A DNA stretch of 64,000 bases, from positions 248,001 to 312,000 of the forward strand of contig CM073193.1 in assembly GCA_037042915.1 (NCBI GenBank), read 5' to 3'. A program made the position numbers and the translations under genes. The notes beneath the pieces are model-generated. The model saw only the letters and a list, made by a program, of their open reading frames with translations. It did no database searches and was not told the DNA's origin. Source of the stretch: Auricularia sp. M13. Its lineage: Eukaryota; Basidiomycota; Agaricomycetes; Auriculariales; Auriculariaceae. This document shows positions 11,887 to 23,429 of the stretch, in pieces; position 1 is the first letter of the stretch; every line of letters begins with the position of its first letter.

Positions 11887-12469
11887 ACTGCTTCCCTCAT
11901 TTCTTAGTCCTGACATGCTATGCATACATACTGCTACTTTTTCGAATCATTCACTCCCACTCTGTGTCTTGCAAGACCGACTGTCGATGGGAAGGCACAC
12001 AATCGATCTGCTTTGTGAACAATACAGTCAGCATATCTAATCAACCCGTTGAAGAGGTGTGGACGTACCTGCATGCATGCGCGATCGGCAGCGAGAGAGC
12101 AACGGCCAGATCTGGACAACCGCTGCAACTGCAGACTTGTGGCGGCGGGAGCAGTCAGCAAACCTCGGCACCGCATGCATTGACCAGCAATGCACCTTGA
12201 TTAAAGCCTTTGTCCCGCTCCTCGAGTGGCACGACACTGACTGGCAGTGTCAGTCTCGGGCACCTTCCTTCTCAGAGGTGCAGCAGGACACTCGAGAAGG
12301 TGCGCGCGGCGATACATCTTCGAGGATGTCAGTGTCGGCGGGACACTGATGTGCAGTGCAGCACAGGCTCAGCATGCAAGACGAGCACCAAGCGAGCACC
12401 CATGGCTCGGCGCCACGAAACCGAGGACTGTTGGTGCAGCTCTCCCGCCAATCTGAAAACAAAAAAGAC
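11887..12469. other. Spacer, no recognisable gene
   Basis: Between the integrase gene (plus) and the tentative minus-strand gene at 12470-13490. No domain or clear splice pattern was seen. Confidence 0.35.
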
Positions 12470-13490
12470 TCACCAAGCACTGGCGTCCGTGGCTGAGGCA
12501 CGGGAATATTCCGTAGACGTGTCTTCCCAGGTATCTCGATGCAGGATGCAGCGGAGGGCTACACGGAGGGTCGTTAGTATGTGCAGGCAGTCGGGGTATT
12601 GGGAAGACCACAACTCACCAGACTCTGCCGCCGCGCGTCGCTCTCGGCGACTTGGAGCAAATTTAGCAGTATTTCCCCGTTGCTGACGATCTATTACGCA
12701 AGCTTTGAGCGGCACCTGCATCAGAGTCGTGCCGCCACACACCTTTAGCGTCTGCACAAAGGAGTGCTCTCCGACATTGCGCACGATAACGTGCGTGAAT
12801 GCGCACCGGATTGATAACGCCGGTTGGCACCGTTGAGCCGTTGAGTGGGTGGGCAGAGAAGAGAGAGCGACAACACTCACCCCGTCGTCATGAGCGACGA
12901 GTCATGAGCGACGACTTCCGTCAGCATTGGCTCGGCATGGGTCGGGTCGATGTTGGGCAGTGCGCGTCGAACTGCTTTATCAGTCTCAGCAACTGTTCCT
13001 GCAGCAGGCGGGCAAAATGAACATACCTCGCTCGCAACGTCCAGGACTCGCGGTCCAAGACTCGCCGCGGCGCACGGTCGGCGACGCACACTCGTCATCT
13101 ATCCGCAGCCACATCACCAGCGGGTGGATGACTCAGGTCCACGATGCGCGTGAATAATGTCTGATGCCATGTACATCGTGTTGTCAGTGATAACCACCGT
13201 GGGCAGAAAGATGAAACAGCACACCTTGGCGGAACATCTGCAACCAGCGCCAGTCGTCAGCCCGTAGCAGTTGGTAAGTGCCGCCAGGGCGCTGTCTACA
13301 CAGCTGTCAGGAATAGTGGCCCTTGTTGCGGAGAAAATGATGCAGCAACGTCATTGCTGCGATAGCGGGAGTCAAGGCACAAAAGCTTCCACCGGCAATT
13401 TGCGATGCCCTCCGAGTCCGACTGAGTCCGACTCTCCCAGCTGAGGTTGTGTCTTTGTCGCCGTGGCCCTCACTCGTTCGGGTTCTGCTC
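12470..13490 (-). CDS. Tentative multi-exon gene, unrecognised
   Basis: Minus-strand segments read like protein separated by plausible short introns: ALAALTNCYGLTTGAGC (~13290), VVITDNTMYMASDIIHA (~13180), NIDPTHAEPMLTEVVAHD (~12920) and FVQTLKVCGGTTLMQVPLKA (~12720). I recognise no domain, and the ends are not fixed. It is read on the opposite strand to the integrase gene and with the genes at 13871-17440. It could be part of the same larger gene as 13871-15957 or a decayed gene. Confidence 0.3.
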
Positions 13491-13870
13491 ATCCCTAGAC
13501 TAAGACATGTATCTGCGGCGGGCCTTGCCGTCGCAGATAGTTACTGCCTTATGTGTCCACTCCACACCCAACGCAACGCCGCATCAGTGTGCCCAACGTC
13601 CTCCTTCCTCTTGGATATGCCACTGTACACACAGTCCTTGCAACATTTGGCTTCCATGCCACTATACAGACAGCATAGCTGTGATCACAGATATGCTGTC
13701 CAGTTCTCGGCACTGATTCTCATGCCTCTCCGTCTGACCTGACCTCTCAAAATCTTCTGCTGTGTCCATAATCTTCCCTCCCTCTTAAATCTTGGTTTTC
13801 GAGTACTCACAATCAGAAAAGTACATCCAAATTGCCTATCCTATTTTCCACTTGCACCCGCGCCCCACTT
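13491..13870. other. Spacer, no recognisable gene
   Basis: Pyrimidine-rich on the plus strand. It probably holds the 3' UTR of the minus-strand gene ending at 13871. Confidence 0.3.
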
Positions 13871-15957
13871 TCATTGCAGCATGTCCCCAAATCTACGATA
13901 GCTGCAACAGCTAAAGCCCGGATCACCTATCTTCTCTTCCGGTGCACAGGTCTCCAAGATGCATGCAACACGCGTACTCTTAATGGCCGCTCGAGCGTCC
14001 TTGATCGCTCGCAGCAGATGTTCGCAGAGATCCACAGCGCTCAATGTAGATCCTCCCACCAGCTCCCTCATGCGTTCCAGTTGCTGTTGGGTCGTTTTGG
14101 TCAGCAACTTGGCTCAAGCTCACCAGCGCGAGCGAGTGACTCACAACTGCATTCCAGACTGGGTTGCGCGCCGACAACAGATTGGCTGGTTGCATGCCAT
14201 AGTCGCGACCGTCACGTGGAAGACAATTCACCTTCAGCCGCCAGACTGTCGCTCCATAACCCATACCCACGCGGTCGATGCAGAATTTCTCCGTCATCAG
14301 GTTATTCGCGCCGCGCGCGCACTGAGTCTCGGCATATGCCCACGCCGCCGCAAGGTTTTTTTGCACATGGGAGCAGGCGGTGGTGGGCGAGGTCCTCGCA
14401 GCATAGGCCAAAGCCAGACAAGCCTCAAAGTTTGTCCACCAGCGAGGCGCCGAGTCGTCGTTCGAGCAGGGCTGAGGATGCACGAGGGCGAGCAGATATT
14501 CGGCCCAGCGGCGTGATGCGGCACCATCCAATCCCCCTTGCGGCCTAAACAGAGGTGATACCATCGCCGCGCATGCCGCCCGACGCACCATCTGGTGTAG
14601 TCCGCGGTGCTCATGTCGGGCAATGTGCTCTGCCGGTGGAAGCCCTGCAAAGATCGCAGCCACGAGCCCACGCACGCTGTCGGTCTCGGCCTTGCAGAAC
14701 AGCAGGACACGCAGCACACCGAGCATATGGAGTGATAGCTGTGTCCCCTTGACCTGCGCGACTGCCAGTGAGCCCGGAACGACTGGCCCCTGTGATATGT
14801 TCTCCGCCGTAGCTTGAAGTGCAGCGGTGATTTGCTTGGGGCGGTAAGCATGCTGCTTGGAGCTATAGTTGCGCACCAGCTCACCCGAATCTGCCCTCTA
14901 TTCGCTCGCAGTAGATGCTCCGCCGTTGCCTGCATCACCCATCCAAAGCACGTCCAGTGCATGCGGGTGCCCCGCGCGCATGTATACAGGGCCGTCTCAA
15001 GCGCGGTGTAGTCCAGATGTTCTGGAGCAGGATGAATGTCGAAAGCCACCACCCATGCTCGGGTTCCACCACATGGGGCGCTCGTCCACCATTTCATCAC
15101 CGTCTTGAATGCCCGTGCATGCTGATTGGCCTCCGTGCGCTGCAGCATCCGGGCCGCCTCTGCTAATATGTCCGTTAAGTTGATGAGCGTTTGGCGTTGG
15201 CGCTGAGATCCCATCTGTGCGTTGCCGTGCCGCGTTGCGCGTTCTGCCCTCAAAGAAATTAACCACTGGCAAAAGACACACATCGCCAATTTCACTGACC
15301 TAGACCCTTGTCCGCGATGGCAGCCAACTGAGCTGCCTGTGATGCGGCCGAGTAGGGCATGTCGAAGTATGTGCGCTCGCCATCACCAGCCGGGCGCGTG
15401 CGCGTTCCCCAAGCCAGCTCATCCTCAATCATAGACAGCAACCCGCCCGCCGTCACAAGGTCGTCGCAGCTGGTTCCAAGGCAGGCAATTACATAGGCGC
15501 GCAGCGTCGCGGCGATGGTGTCCGGAATGCGCGCGCGCGGAGATTTGTAGCGCTCCACCATTTTCTGCGGCAGTGACCATTAGATGCCTTCCACCAACTG
15601 GTACGCTCAGTGCTGTCTTACTGTGATCAGAGCGCCGACCGTGTCCAGACTCCAGAGCGACCGCACACTGAAGATGTGCCGTCGCAGCTCCCTCTCCAGA
15701 TGCACGAGTTGCCAGGGCCGCAACACGCCGGTGCGTATTCCGAGCATGAACGTATGCTGGATGATATCGATTGGCAGCTTCCGTGGCGTCGTCACTATGC
15801 TCATGACTGTATGAGAGCAGCGCGACTTCAAGTGGGAAAGAAGAAAGGAAAGTGTGACGCCGCGTACCACGGCTATCTCCGGACCTCTCGCAGCTGGTTT
15901 GCGGTAATGATTCTTAATCAGTGTAATTAATATGACTTCAACAGATTCATTGGACAT
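13871..15957 (-). CDS. Unrecognised multi-exon protein (about 550 residues)
   Basis: ATG at 15957-15955 (MSNESVE). Coding runs through ERELRRHIFSVRSLWSLDTV, a GT-AG intron (~15625-15570), KMVERYKSPRARIPDTIAATL, an acidic Gly-rich stretch, RQTLINLTDILAEAARMLQR, then helical sequence such as HMLGVLRVLLFCKAE, RRWAEYLLALVHPQPC and NFEACLALAYAARTSP. It ends with QQQLERMRELVGGS and DLCEHLLRAIKDARAAIKS. The protein looks globular and mostly helical; no known domain was recognised. It is co-oriented with the exonuclease gene just upstream (gap ~90 bp), so the two may be expressed together. Internal exon borders are approximate. Confidence 0.5.
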
Positions 15958-16045
15958 CCGTCGACACGACCACCATTTTGCGCCGAGTCAACATAACTGT
16001 ATTGGAAATCAGACAAGGAAGTATTTCTCGGGCTTGTGACACATG

Positions 16046-17440
16046 CTAGTCCTCAAGCAGCGCGTGGACGGCATCCATTGTCCACTGAAAAAAATGTGTG
16101 GTCAGTACCAATGGGTCATCCAAGAGCATAGCAAACCTTGGCGTCATTTCCCGCATTGTGCCAATGCACGGGGTTCGCGTCGATGTCGAGGATGGACAGC
16201 ATCTCAATCAGCGAGATGCGGTTGTTGACGGGGGACCTTGTGCCTGATTTCCCAGCAAATAGAACTTGTGTGTCCATGTAGGCGACAAACCCGCGTGGGA
16301 GAGGCAGGTGCGCCTCGATTGGCATGTCTGAGGCCGCGGGCAGAACCCCGAGGCCGTCGAGAAGATACCTGTGCCTGCGCGTGGGTACGTATATTGCACT
16401 CATCATGAAGGACTCACCTGCGCTCCATTCGATCATCGTGGCAGGAGATATAAAGTGGGCCACTTGTCACCGCCGCGTTGATCTTGCCAGACAATTCCGC
16501 GATCACGTGCCCGAGTGATGTAACCACCGACGCACCATACGCAAATGCTGGGAAACTGTCCTTGCGGTGGGGTTTGTCGCGCCACAACTCATTATCCTTG
16601 ATGATGAAGTGTTGGTAGGACTTTGCGTCGCTGGAAAGAGCATGCACGGCGACGCCAATCTCGGTAATGCGCGTGGGATCCGCACGTGAGACCTCGATAT
16701 CGAGCGTGATCCATGTTCCACTCGCTGAAATATAGCAGGCGCGGGCATTCATATACACCTGGCGGGCGCGTAGAATCCCGTCCGCCGCGGCTGAGACGAT
16801 GGGTGCAGTCGTGACGGGGGCCGGGACGAGCTGAGGAGCAGATGTTGGGTTCACCTGCTGGCCACCGCGGGCGCGGTTCACCTGACAGTTTGGGACAGTC
16901 AGTTGACACATCCCACAGCTGGTCTCAACTTACGCGCTTCAGGTCGGCGAGCTCGGCCACCGTGCGGTAGACCCGCACAGTTGGCTGTCCCTGGATAGTC
17001 CTCTCGCCGGCTACATCAACTCCGTACGGTGCGACGTCCGCGTGAAGCGCGATTGTCGGCGTGATGACGCCCGGGAAGCCTGCTTTGGCCGCAGCTATCA
17101 TTGTGACAATTTGCTCGTGCTTGAAGAACATCCTCGTCAGACCGTCGCCGCGTAGCCCTAATGCTCATGTCAGTCTCAATAGAATGCCAGTCCGCCGATG
17201 TTGCGCACCTTCGTACAACACGATCCCATTCTCGCCCGCCGACCACAACGGGTGTTGCTCAAGCTGAGAGTCATTGGCCGCTGTGATATCGGCAGCCTTG
17301 GGATTCAACGCGCGCAGATAACTTCTCAGGACGTCCATTGCCGGGTTCGGCGTTGGAGGCGTCACCTCGAATGCGGTGAAGAGCACCTGCGTAAGCAGGT
17401 AGAATGCGCCGGAGTCGGGCTGCTCCGCAGGGGTAGTCAT
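16046..17440 (-). CDS. DEDDh exonuclease, Gfd2/YDR514C-like (RNase H fold)
   Basis: ATG at 17440-17438 (MTTPAEQPDSG). Exons joined by GT-AG introns give YEG|LRGDGLTRMFFKHEQIV, RMERR|YLLDGLGVL and GNDAK|WTMDAVHALLED, with the stop at 16048-16046. The catalytic domain begins at WITLDIEVSR (first Asp and Glu of DEDDh) and continues with IGVAVH, a conserved HDDRMERRYL (Asp), YMDTQVL and HWHNAGNDAK (His and last Asp). The order and HNAGNDA match the Gfd2/YDR514C-like family of fungal RNase H-fold nucleases. All five acidic/His positions appear present, so activity is plausible. An N-terminal ~180-residue region is unassigned. The gene is divergent from the RPA-like gene starting 156 bp away, so they share a promoter region. 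Confidence 0.7.
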
Positions 17441-17595
17441 CTGCCGTCAATGGGAGAGGCACTTGCAACAGCCGTGAGAGGGGCGCGTACTTTATATGCA
17501 TTGCGCGTGATCGGGCGCATGGCCGACCGGCCAGCCAAGGGAAGCGGCGCATGAGTATAAGAAGGGGCGATAACCTGTGCAACAGCTATCTGATC
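17441..17595. promoter_or_regulatory. Divergent promoter between exonuclease and RPA-like genes
   Basis: This 155-bp gap separates the two divergent start codons (17440 minus, 17596 plus). It contains ATATAAAGTA on the minus-strand side (~17490-17500), a possible TATA element for the exonuclease gene. Confidence 0.45.
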
Positions 17596-18319
17596 ATGTC
17601 TGACCACGAACTCACCGAGGACATTTGCACGCGGCTGCTCTCGTCTCTCGACGACGAATTCATCTGGAGCCAGACTCCTGTCCTGCAGGTCTTGTCCATT
17701 GAGAGCAAGACCATCTCTTTCACGGGTCAGGAGGGCCGGAAATTGGTAGAGAGCTATGTGGGTGTCGTTGCCGATGGGTCACATAGCATGCACGTCTCGT
17801 TTGGGCCGTATGTATGGCCGCAGATCGACAAAGGGGTCATCAGTCCCTTGTCCGTCGTGCGTGTACGCAGTATGAGACGCTGTGTGATGGCGGACAGGTC
17901 CACGCGGTGAGTTCTTGCGCGGGCTGACACCCACCGCATGCTGATCCTGCGCTGGAAACTGGTGCAGAATTGCTCGTGACACCATATTTCTCCTCGATAT
18001 CGAGCTGCTGCGCGACGCCACCACAGAACTGGGAAATCCCCTCAGCCCGGAGGTTCAGAACTCGCTCAAGTTTGCGCAGCCTGTGGAGAACATTGGGGCA
18101 GCAGCCGACGCCGAGAAATTCCTGCGTCGCTATGGTTTCACTCGGGCCATAGCAGAATACTTTGGCAGGCAGCTCTATTACCTGGAGACAGCGGAGGAAG
18201 TCTACAGTGAGCTATCAATGCTCAACGTTTGCACCGTCAGAAGCACACGACTTGGAGGACTCAGTTTTGTGCGCGCGGGAAACATATTTGACACTGTACT
18301 ATTCGCGCAATACGAATAG
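17596..18319 (+). CDS. Small protein with a replication protein A 70 kDa N-terminal (RPA70N-like) OB fold
   Basis: ATG at 17596 (MSDHELTEDIC). Exon 1 encodes PVLQVLSIESKTI, then ESYVGVVADGSHSMHVSF and VISPLSVVRVRSM. A GT-AG intron (~17909-17972) leads to DTIFLLDIELLRDATTELGNP, then a helical tail (EKFLRRYGFTRAIAEYFG). The order PVLQVL.I - Y...V.DG - L.V.V.R - IFLLDIELL - GNP follows the Rep-A_N OB fold of RPA1 (PVLQVINI, RYRLLMSDG, VVILMELEVL, GNP). The protein is only ~220 residues, so the DNA-binding OB folds of full RPA1 are absent. Known role of RPA70N: binding acidic peptides of checkpoint and repair proteins. In the element it may act as an adaptor to host replication proteins (inference). 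Confidence 0.6.
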
Positions 18320-18349
18320 GGCCTGTACTTGCGACGTGTACATGTATGT

Positions 18350-20503
18350 CTAGGCAGTGGCCATCCAGCGCACCACAGTGTCTGCGAGATCCCCCGACTG
18401 CCAGTTCCGAATGGCAAACTCGTCCGCATATGCATCCGGATTGCGACGCGGGTCGTGCGCGGTCACGTCGACGATGAAGAACGAGAGGTTGTGCTGAAGG
18501 GCAAGCAACTCTTCCTGGGCTGCAGCGGGCAGCCCGATGGTGGCGAGCGCGAGCTGAACCTTCTCGTTGACTGCGCCGATGTCTCGGAAACGCGTCTTGA
18601 GGTTCTGCCAGGTCCCAAGTGGAACACCGAGGGCCTCGGCAACCATCTTGGGCGTGATGGCATAAGCGACGTTCGCGGGCCCGAGGCGAACGTGGTGGGG
18701 GCGACCAGGATGGTAAATGTCGAGCGAGAGAGCTTGGCAAATGTGACGGATGTGCGCCCAGATGCGCCAAGCGGCGTATGCTGTTCCATACAGGAAGGGC
18801 GGATTGCTGGGCGAAGCCTCTGAGGCCACGGCACCGCGTCTGTTTGGATGCGCGAGTTGCATGCACAGTGCGACGTCGTCGACGGCGTCGCAATATTTGA
18901 GGCGCAGGAGATCGATCGCCGTTGGTATCCCACCTGGATGATCACCGCCGTGAGTAATTGAGCTCGCAGTCGGTGGGCCGGTCGTCGCTGGCACATGTGG
19001 TATGGTATGCGGCGGTAGGGGTCCTGCGGGAGGCAAATGTTCAGCAATCTCCTCCACCGTCGCGTCTGCCCAATTGGACAATGGCAGCGCAGCACTGTCA
19101 TCGTTGAGGTTGTATGAGACAGTAGGGGGAGAAAGTGTTGGGGAGTTACGAGCGGGAGTGGGAGTAGCCAAATCCAGAGTAGTATCGCGCAACATGAAAT
19201 GGGATATGAACAGATGAACAATGGGAACAGTGGATTGGGTTGCGGACGAGAAACGAGCCCGGTATCCGTCCAGCGTCGCCGCCGGATGAACGCAAACCGT
19301 CGGAACTGGTGGCATATCCGAAGACATAAGATCGCTCAGCACGCCATGCAGGACAGAGTTTCCGGGCGGGGCGAGCTGCTGATAGTCATCGGACTGCAGG
19401 CAGTCGGTGGAATAAACGTTGGCGCTGGGACATGAATGGAGGGACCGTTCGATTAGTTGGCGCGCGCCAACCCATTCGTTTGGCAGAACCAGCGCCAGCT
19501 TCAAGAGTCGGCGAACATTGGGAAACGGCGCGTCGGATGGGAACGACGCGAGGTAAACCTCTGTGTTGACGAACGCTCCAGGCCCGGGAAGGCCACCGGC
19601 TGCTGTGAGGAAGATGATGATTCGATTCTTACAAGACACAGTTAGCAAATCAATCTGAAGAGCGATAGGAGACATGCTCACCACAGGAACCTGAGGATGT
19701 GAGCTGCTGGTAAGAGGACCGTCAACTCGCCCCGACCCTTCTGATGGCTTAATGCACAGTGTTAGACGCGAGGTCAACGATCTTAAGCGTCGACTTACCA
19801 ATGGTGCAACGTGCGAGGGCGGCGCCTCAGCCAGCCTATTCGCAGCCCGACTCCTCCCTGGTGTCTGCGCCTCTGTCTGCCGGTCGGTCGTTGCATCGCG
19901 CGGTGGACTGGGTGGAGTGGAAATGATCACTGTCGCTGGCGGCATCGGCAGCATCAGGGGCGGCGAGCGCAGCATTGCCACGGCGTTGCCGGGAAACGGA
20001 GGCGGATGCGGTAGCAGGTTATTCGCCTGGTCCACCGACGTCGGCACTGCCGGATGGCCTTCAGCAGGATGGCCTTCAGAAGTATGGTTGGTAGGTTCAT
20101 CCTCCCGACGCCGGCGTCGCGCCCTCCGCGCGAGCTCGTCATCCACGGCATTGTAGTAGCCCTGGTTTGGCAGTCGTGTCCTGATCTCACGGCGAGGACG
20201 GTCGCGAGCGATGGACGGGCCCTGGTTGCTATTACTGCTCCCGCGTCCACGAGCGCCACGGCCACGTCCACGACTACCACGACTACCGCGGCCGAGACTG
20301 CGGCCGCGGCCGGCGGGTTCTTCTTGGGTTGCACCAGAGTCGCCAATGCCAGGATCCGGCTGCAGCGTGGGCAGTGGCTCCGTGTCGGCAGGTGGCAGCG
20401 GTAGAGACATTGTGTGCGACGAGTGGGGGGGGGCAGAGACTGGGGGAGATGGAGACCTGCAGAGGTAAACCTCGCAAGTGGCACAATTGCCAGACTCCTC
20501 CAT
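18350..20503 (-). CDS. Long Pro-rich protein with an RG-rich segment, unrecognised
   Basis: The frame is open throughout. The start may be at 20503 (MEESGN) or, more likely, at MSLPLPPADTE near 20410. Two segments look like introns whose lengths keep the frame open (near 19740-19800 and 19630-19685). Visible parts: acidic/Pro N-terminus, then RGRSLGRGSRGSRGRGRGARG (~residues 65-90), RRRRRED, a long Pro/Ser region, a globular part (GAFVNTEVYLASFPSDAPF; RRLLKLALVLPNEWVGARQL), and a helical C-terminus (AYAAWRIWAHIRHICQAL; PKMVAEALGVPLGTWQNLKTRF). RG repeats are known RNA- or DNA-binding and arginine-methylation sites. No catalytic domain was recognised. It is convergent with the RPA-like gene (30 bp between ends). 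Confidence 0.55.
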   Translation of the reverse strand: MEESGNCATCEVYLCRSPSPPVSAPPHSSHTMSLPLPPADTEPLPTLQPDPGIGDSGATQEEPAGRGRSLGRGSRGSRGRGRGARGRGSSNSNQGPSIARDRPRREIRTRLPNQGYYNAVDDELARRARRRRREDEPTNHTSEGHPAEGHPAVPTSVDQANNLLPHPPPFPGNAVAMLRSPPLMLPMPPATVIISTPPSPPRDATTDRQTEAQTPGRSRAANRLAEAPPSHVAPLVSRRLRSLTSRLTLCIKPSEGSGRVDGPLTSSSHPQVPVVSMSPIALQIDLLTVSCKNRIIIFLTAAGGLPGPGAFVNTEVYLASFPSDAPFPNVRRLLKLALVLPNEWVGARQLIERSLHSCPSANVYSTDCLQSDDYQQLAPPGNSVLHGVLSDLMSSDMPPVPTVCVHPAATLDGYRARFSSATQSTVPIVHLFISHFMLRDTTLDLATPTPARNSPTLSPPTVSYNLNDDSAALPLSNWADATVEEIAEHLPPAGPLPPHTIPHVPATTGPPTASSITHGGDHPGGIPTAIDLLRLKYCDAVDDVALCMQLAHPNRRGAVASEASPSNPPFLYGTAYAAWRIWAHIRHICQALSLDIYHPGRPHHVRLGPANVAYAITPKMVAEALGVPLGTWQNLKTRFRDIGAVNEKVQLALATIGLPAAAQEELLALQHNLSFFIVDVTAHDPRRNPDAYADEFAIRNWQSGDLADTVVRWMATA

Positions 20504-22490
20504 AGAGTGTGACCCGTGTCACCGTGCATGTTCGCGAATCAGGGTTGTCATATCCAGCAATCAGGGTTGCTTCGTTATCTCTCTCTCTCCGGCGATGAAC
20601 AAGCCTCAATAACAAGTTCTGATGTCAACATACACAGGGTACATTGCACAGGCACAGAAGAGACAGCGCCCACGAGATCCATACTCCTCCAGTGTTCCGA
20701 CACCCCACCAGCGGCGGTATTCACTATTCACCTCCATAACCATAACATCAGCCAAAGACTCCAGGAGGCGCTACTGAGCTACTGAACTCACTCTGTAGAA
20801 TGAGTCCTGTCAGAGTCGTGCACTGTGGCAGTCTGTGCAAGGCACGCATCCCATAGCTTCTCGACTCTTTTGTTACGGACTGAGGTCACCCAGACTGAAG
20901 GCTGCGGTTGCGAGGGCAAATAGGACCGGTTTCCAGTATCTTCGTGGCAGACCTGCAGCGGCTGAGGTCCTCCATGAGCCACAGATGTGTTGTCCTCGTC
21001 GTGATCCATGGCAAAGAGAGTAGATCAGACACACATCACAGTGCATAATAATAGTGCCGCCCATGCTGCTGATACGGATCACATACATAGCCACTAGCAA
21101 GAGCAATTCCAGAGGTTTGAGACCACACAACGCCACAGCTGCACGTCCTGCCTCGCAGTAAGGAGCACATTTAACATTTACTGACAAAACATGAGCCACT
21201 GTCGTGCAAGCTATGTGCTCCGTTTCGTGATAATGCCCTCAGCATTCTTGGCATGGAAGCCATTTGTATCCCCACGCAGCATACGCGAACACAAGGGTCA
21301 GTACTTGTCCGAGAAGTGGGTGCACAATCCGCTCCGAGAAGTGGGTGCACGTTCCGCGTGAAGCCTTCCTGATGCATACTATGCCAAAGTGACTGGTCTG
21401 GGCGGCACGGCCCGCTCGCAGACGAGTCACAGCACACGAATACATCGGCAGTGGAAAGCCATGCATTTTGGCGAGCTGACACAGACTAGAGTGCATCCGC
21501 ATGAATTCCAACTCCGTCCCAGCGCAGTGCCTGTTGATCTCCTGGTGCATTTCCCATGGGCAATTTACCTCCAAAGTCTTAGGTTGGCATCGCAATATGT
21601 TCCCAGGATGCCTAATCATGTTTTGCACTTCCTAGTTCTCCTTAGAAAACAGCCCCCGAATTATTGTTCCATTTTCTTCTATTTTCACCTGCTCGGCGAC
21701 GGCCGGTCCGCATAGCACCCTTGCGCGCCAGCTGCCCACGGTTCTACGAGGGCCAGGTCCTCGCCGTCACGCATGTGTCAACCATCGTCGATTTCCTCGA
21801 GCGGGCCCGTACGGCTGACAGCTGTCGACATCATTTCCGGCGAGCGCTCGTTGACCTCTTAACACCGAACCGGCGCACCCTCAATGGCAGGCTTTAACAA
21901 CCCATCTGCATCGTCCGCAACATTGCAAGACCACGGCTATAGTACTCTACTCTTTACTGTCTTTTCCGCAGCTTCAGGCCCAGTATAAAGGTATAAAGCC
22001 GGCACACTGGCGGACTGAACAGCTTCAGTTAACCGCACCACTGCGTGCTGCTTCTCACTCGCTCTCAATCGCTCAGGCCAACGTCAGGCCTCTTCCGGCG
22101 ATATTCTGTGGCTGACGCAGGGCAAGGTGACTTACACAATTACTTCATAACTCACATTCGCTCCTTTGGTTGCTTTGGCCCTACGAGATGACACTTGGCT
22201 CTACGACATGACACACATGCCTGCGGCAACACAAGATCAATGACATGTGGGTGCAGGTGCAAGTGAAGCAGTATAGCGACGACCATGCATGCATTAATGA
22301 TACATTCTCCAGCCTGCTTTCACCGCGCGATCAGCGTCCCGCATCCCGCCTAGCTAGCAAATGAGAAAATTAGCCTCTCTGCAGCAACTCAGGTAAACAG
22401 AAGATACATACTCTATAATATGAGCACAGAACTTTTCAGAGAACCTCAGCTGCATTTCGCCAGGAGCAGCCCTACGGTTTGATCTGTTGG
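20504..22490. other. Region without a recognisable gene
   Basis: Open frames on both strands lack domains. It contains a diverged copy (21549-21710) of the terminal repeat of the nested element. Confidence 0.4.
21549..21710 (+). repeat. Diverged copy of the nested element's terminal repeat (left outer)
   Basis: Matches 22491 onward with many differences (CCAAAGTCTTAGGTTGG, GAATTATTGTTCCATTTTC, GGCCGGTC). A similarly diverged copy in the opposite orientation lies at 37626-37812, so the pair may mark the ends of an older 16.3-kb element enclosing the younger one. Confidence 0.55.
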
Positions 22491-22795
22491 ACAATCCTCT
22501 ATCTCTAACTTGCAACCTATTTCCCGTCGGTAGTTCACCTCCCAAGACTTGGGTTGATATGGGAAATATGTTCCCTGTATACTTAATTATGTTTCCCTGG
22601 TCATAGAATTCCTTGCGAAATGGGCCCCCAATTATTGGCCGATTTTCTTCTATTTTGACCTCGTCGGCGTCGGCCGGGCAATCGCCCGGCTTCTTGCATT
22701 TGCACCGTCAACCGCGTCCGTCCAACGACCGTCCCCTCCCATCCCCACCCCCTCGGTCCGCGTCGGGTGTCAGTCACAGATTCCATTACCATCCG
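22491..22795 (+). repeat. Left terminal inverted repeat of the nested element
   Basis: Partner of 32589-32899. Both arms carry a GGCCGGGCAATCGCCCGG palindrome near the middle. Confidence 0.8.
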
Positions 22796-23429
22796 CGAAG
22801 AGAAGACGGCACAGGTGGCGAGGACGGCAAAGCAAATGCGGTCGAGTCGTCGTGCAAGTTGCGAACGCGCAATCCCAACCACCCCAATCTCCTGTCGGCA
22901 GATCTAAGCTTACCGCTGTCAGACAGACGCCCAAGAAGCGCAGCAAGCGCGTTCTTTGAGGGCTCGTGCTGGGGCAGAAACTCGGCGAGGTTGGTTGGGA
23001 TGCTCGGGGCCATTCACATCACTGGCGCGCTCTCTCACCGCGCTCAACCTCAGGCTTTCGTGCTCACCGGTGCCTGCATGCAGCTAGTGCCTACTGGCGA
23101 TGACTAGACACAGCTGAGACGTGGAGACGTGATGGAGGCAGCAGCGCAGGCTCGCCTTACGCAGTTCAAGTCTCCAGTTCCACATGTCCCATGCTCACGC
23201 AGACCCACTTCCGCAGGCTCCCCATCCCCATCGTCACTGCATTTCCACTCCAATCTGCATCTCCTGCCGTTCATCATTGCCACATGCTCTGCTGATTGCT
23301 TCGGCGACTCACGCCTTGCGCGTTTTGCACTCGCGCGTGTGTGACTTTTCATCGCATGCAAGTTGCTCATCGCACCCGGAATAGCTGGTTGTGTCAACTA
23401 CTTTATTGCAGCAGTATCTACAACTGACT
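22796..23429. other. Spacer inside the nested element
   Basis: No recognisable gene. It would hold the 3' UTR of the minus-strand gene that ends near 23430. Confidence 0.3.
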
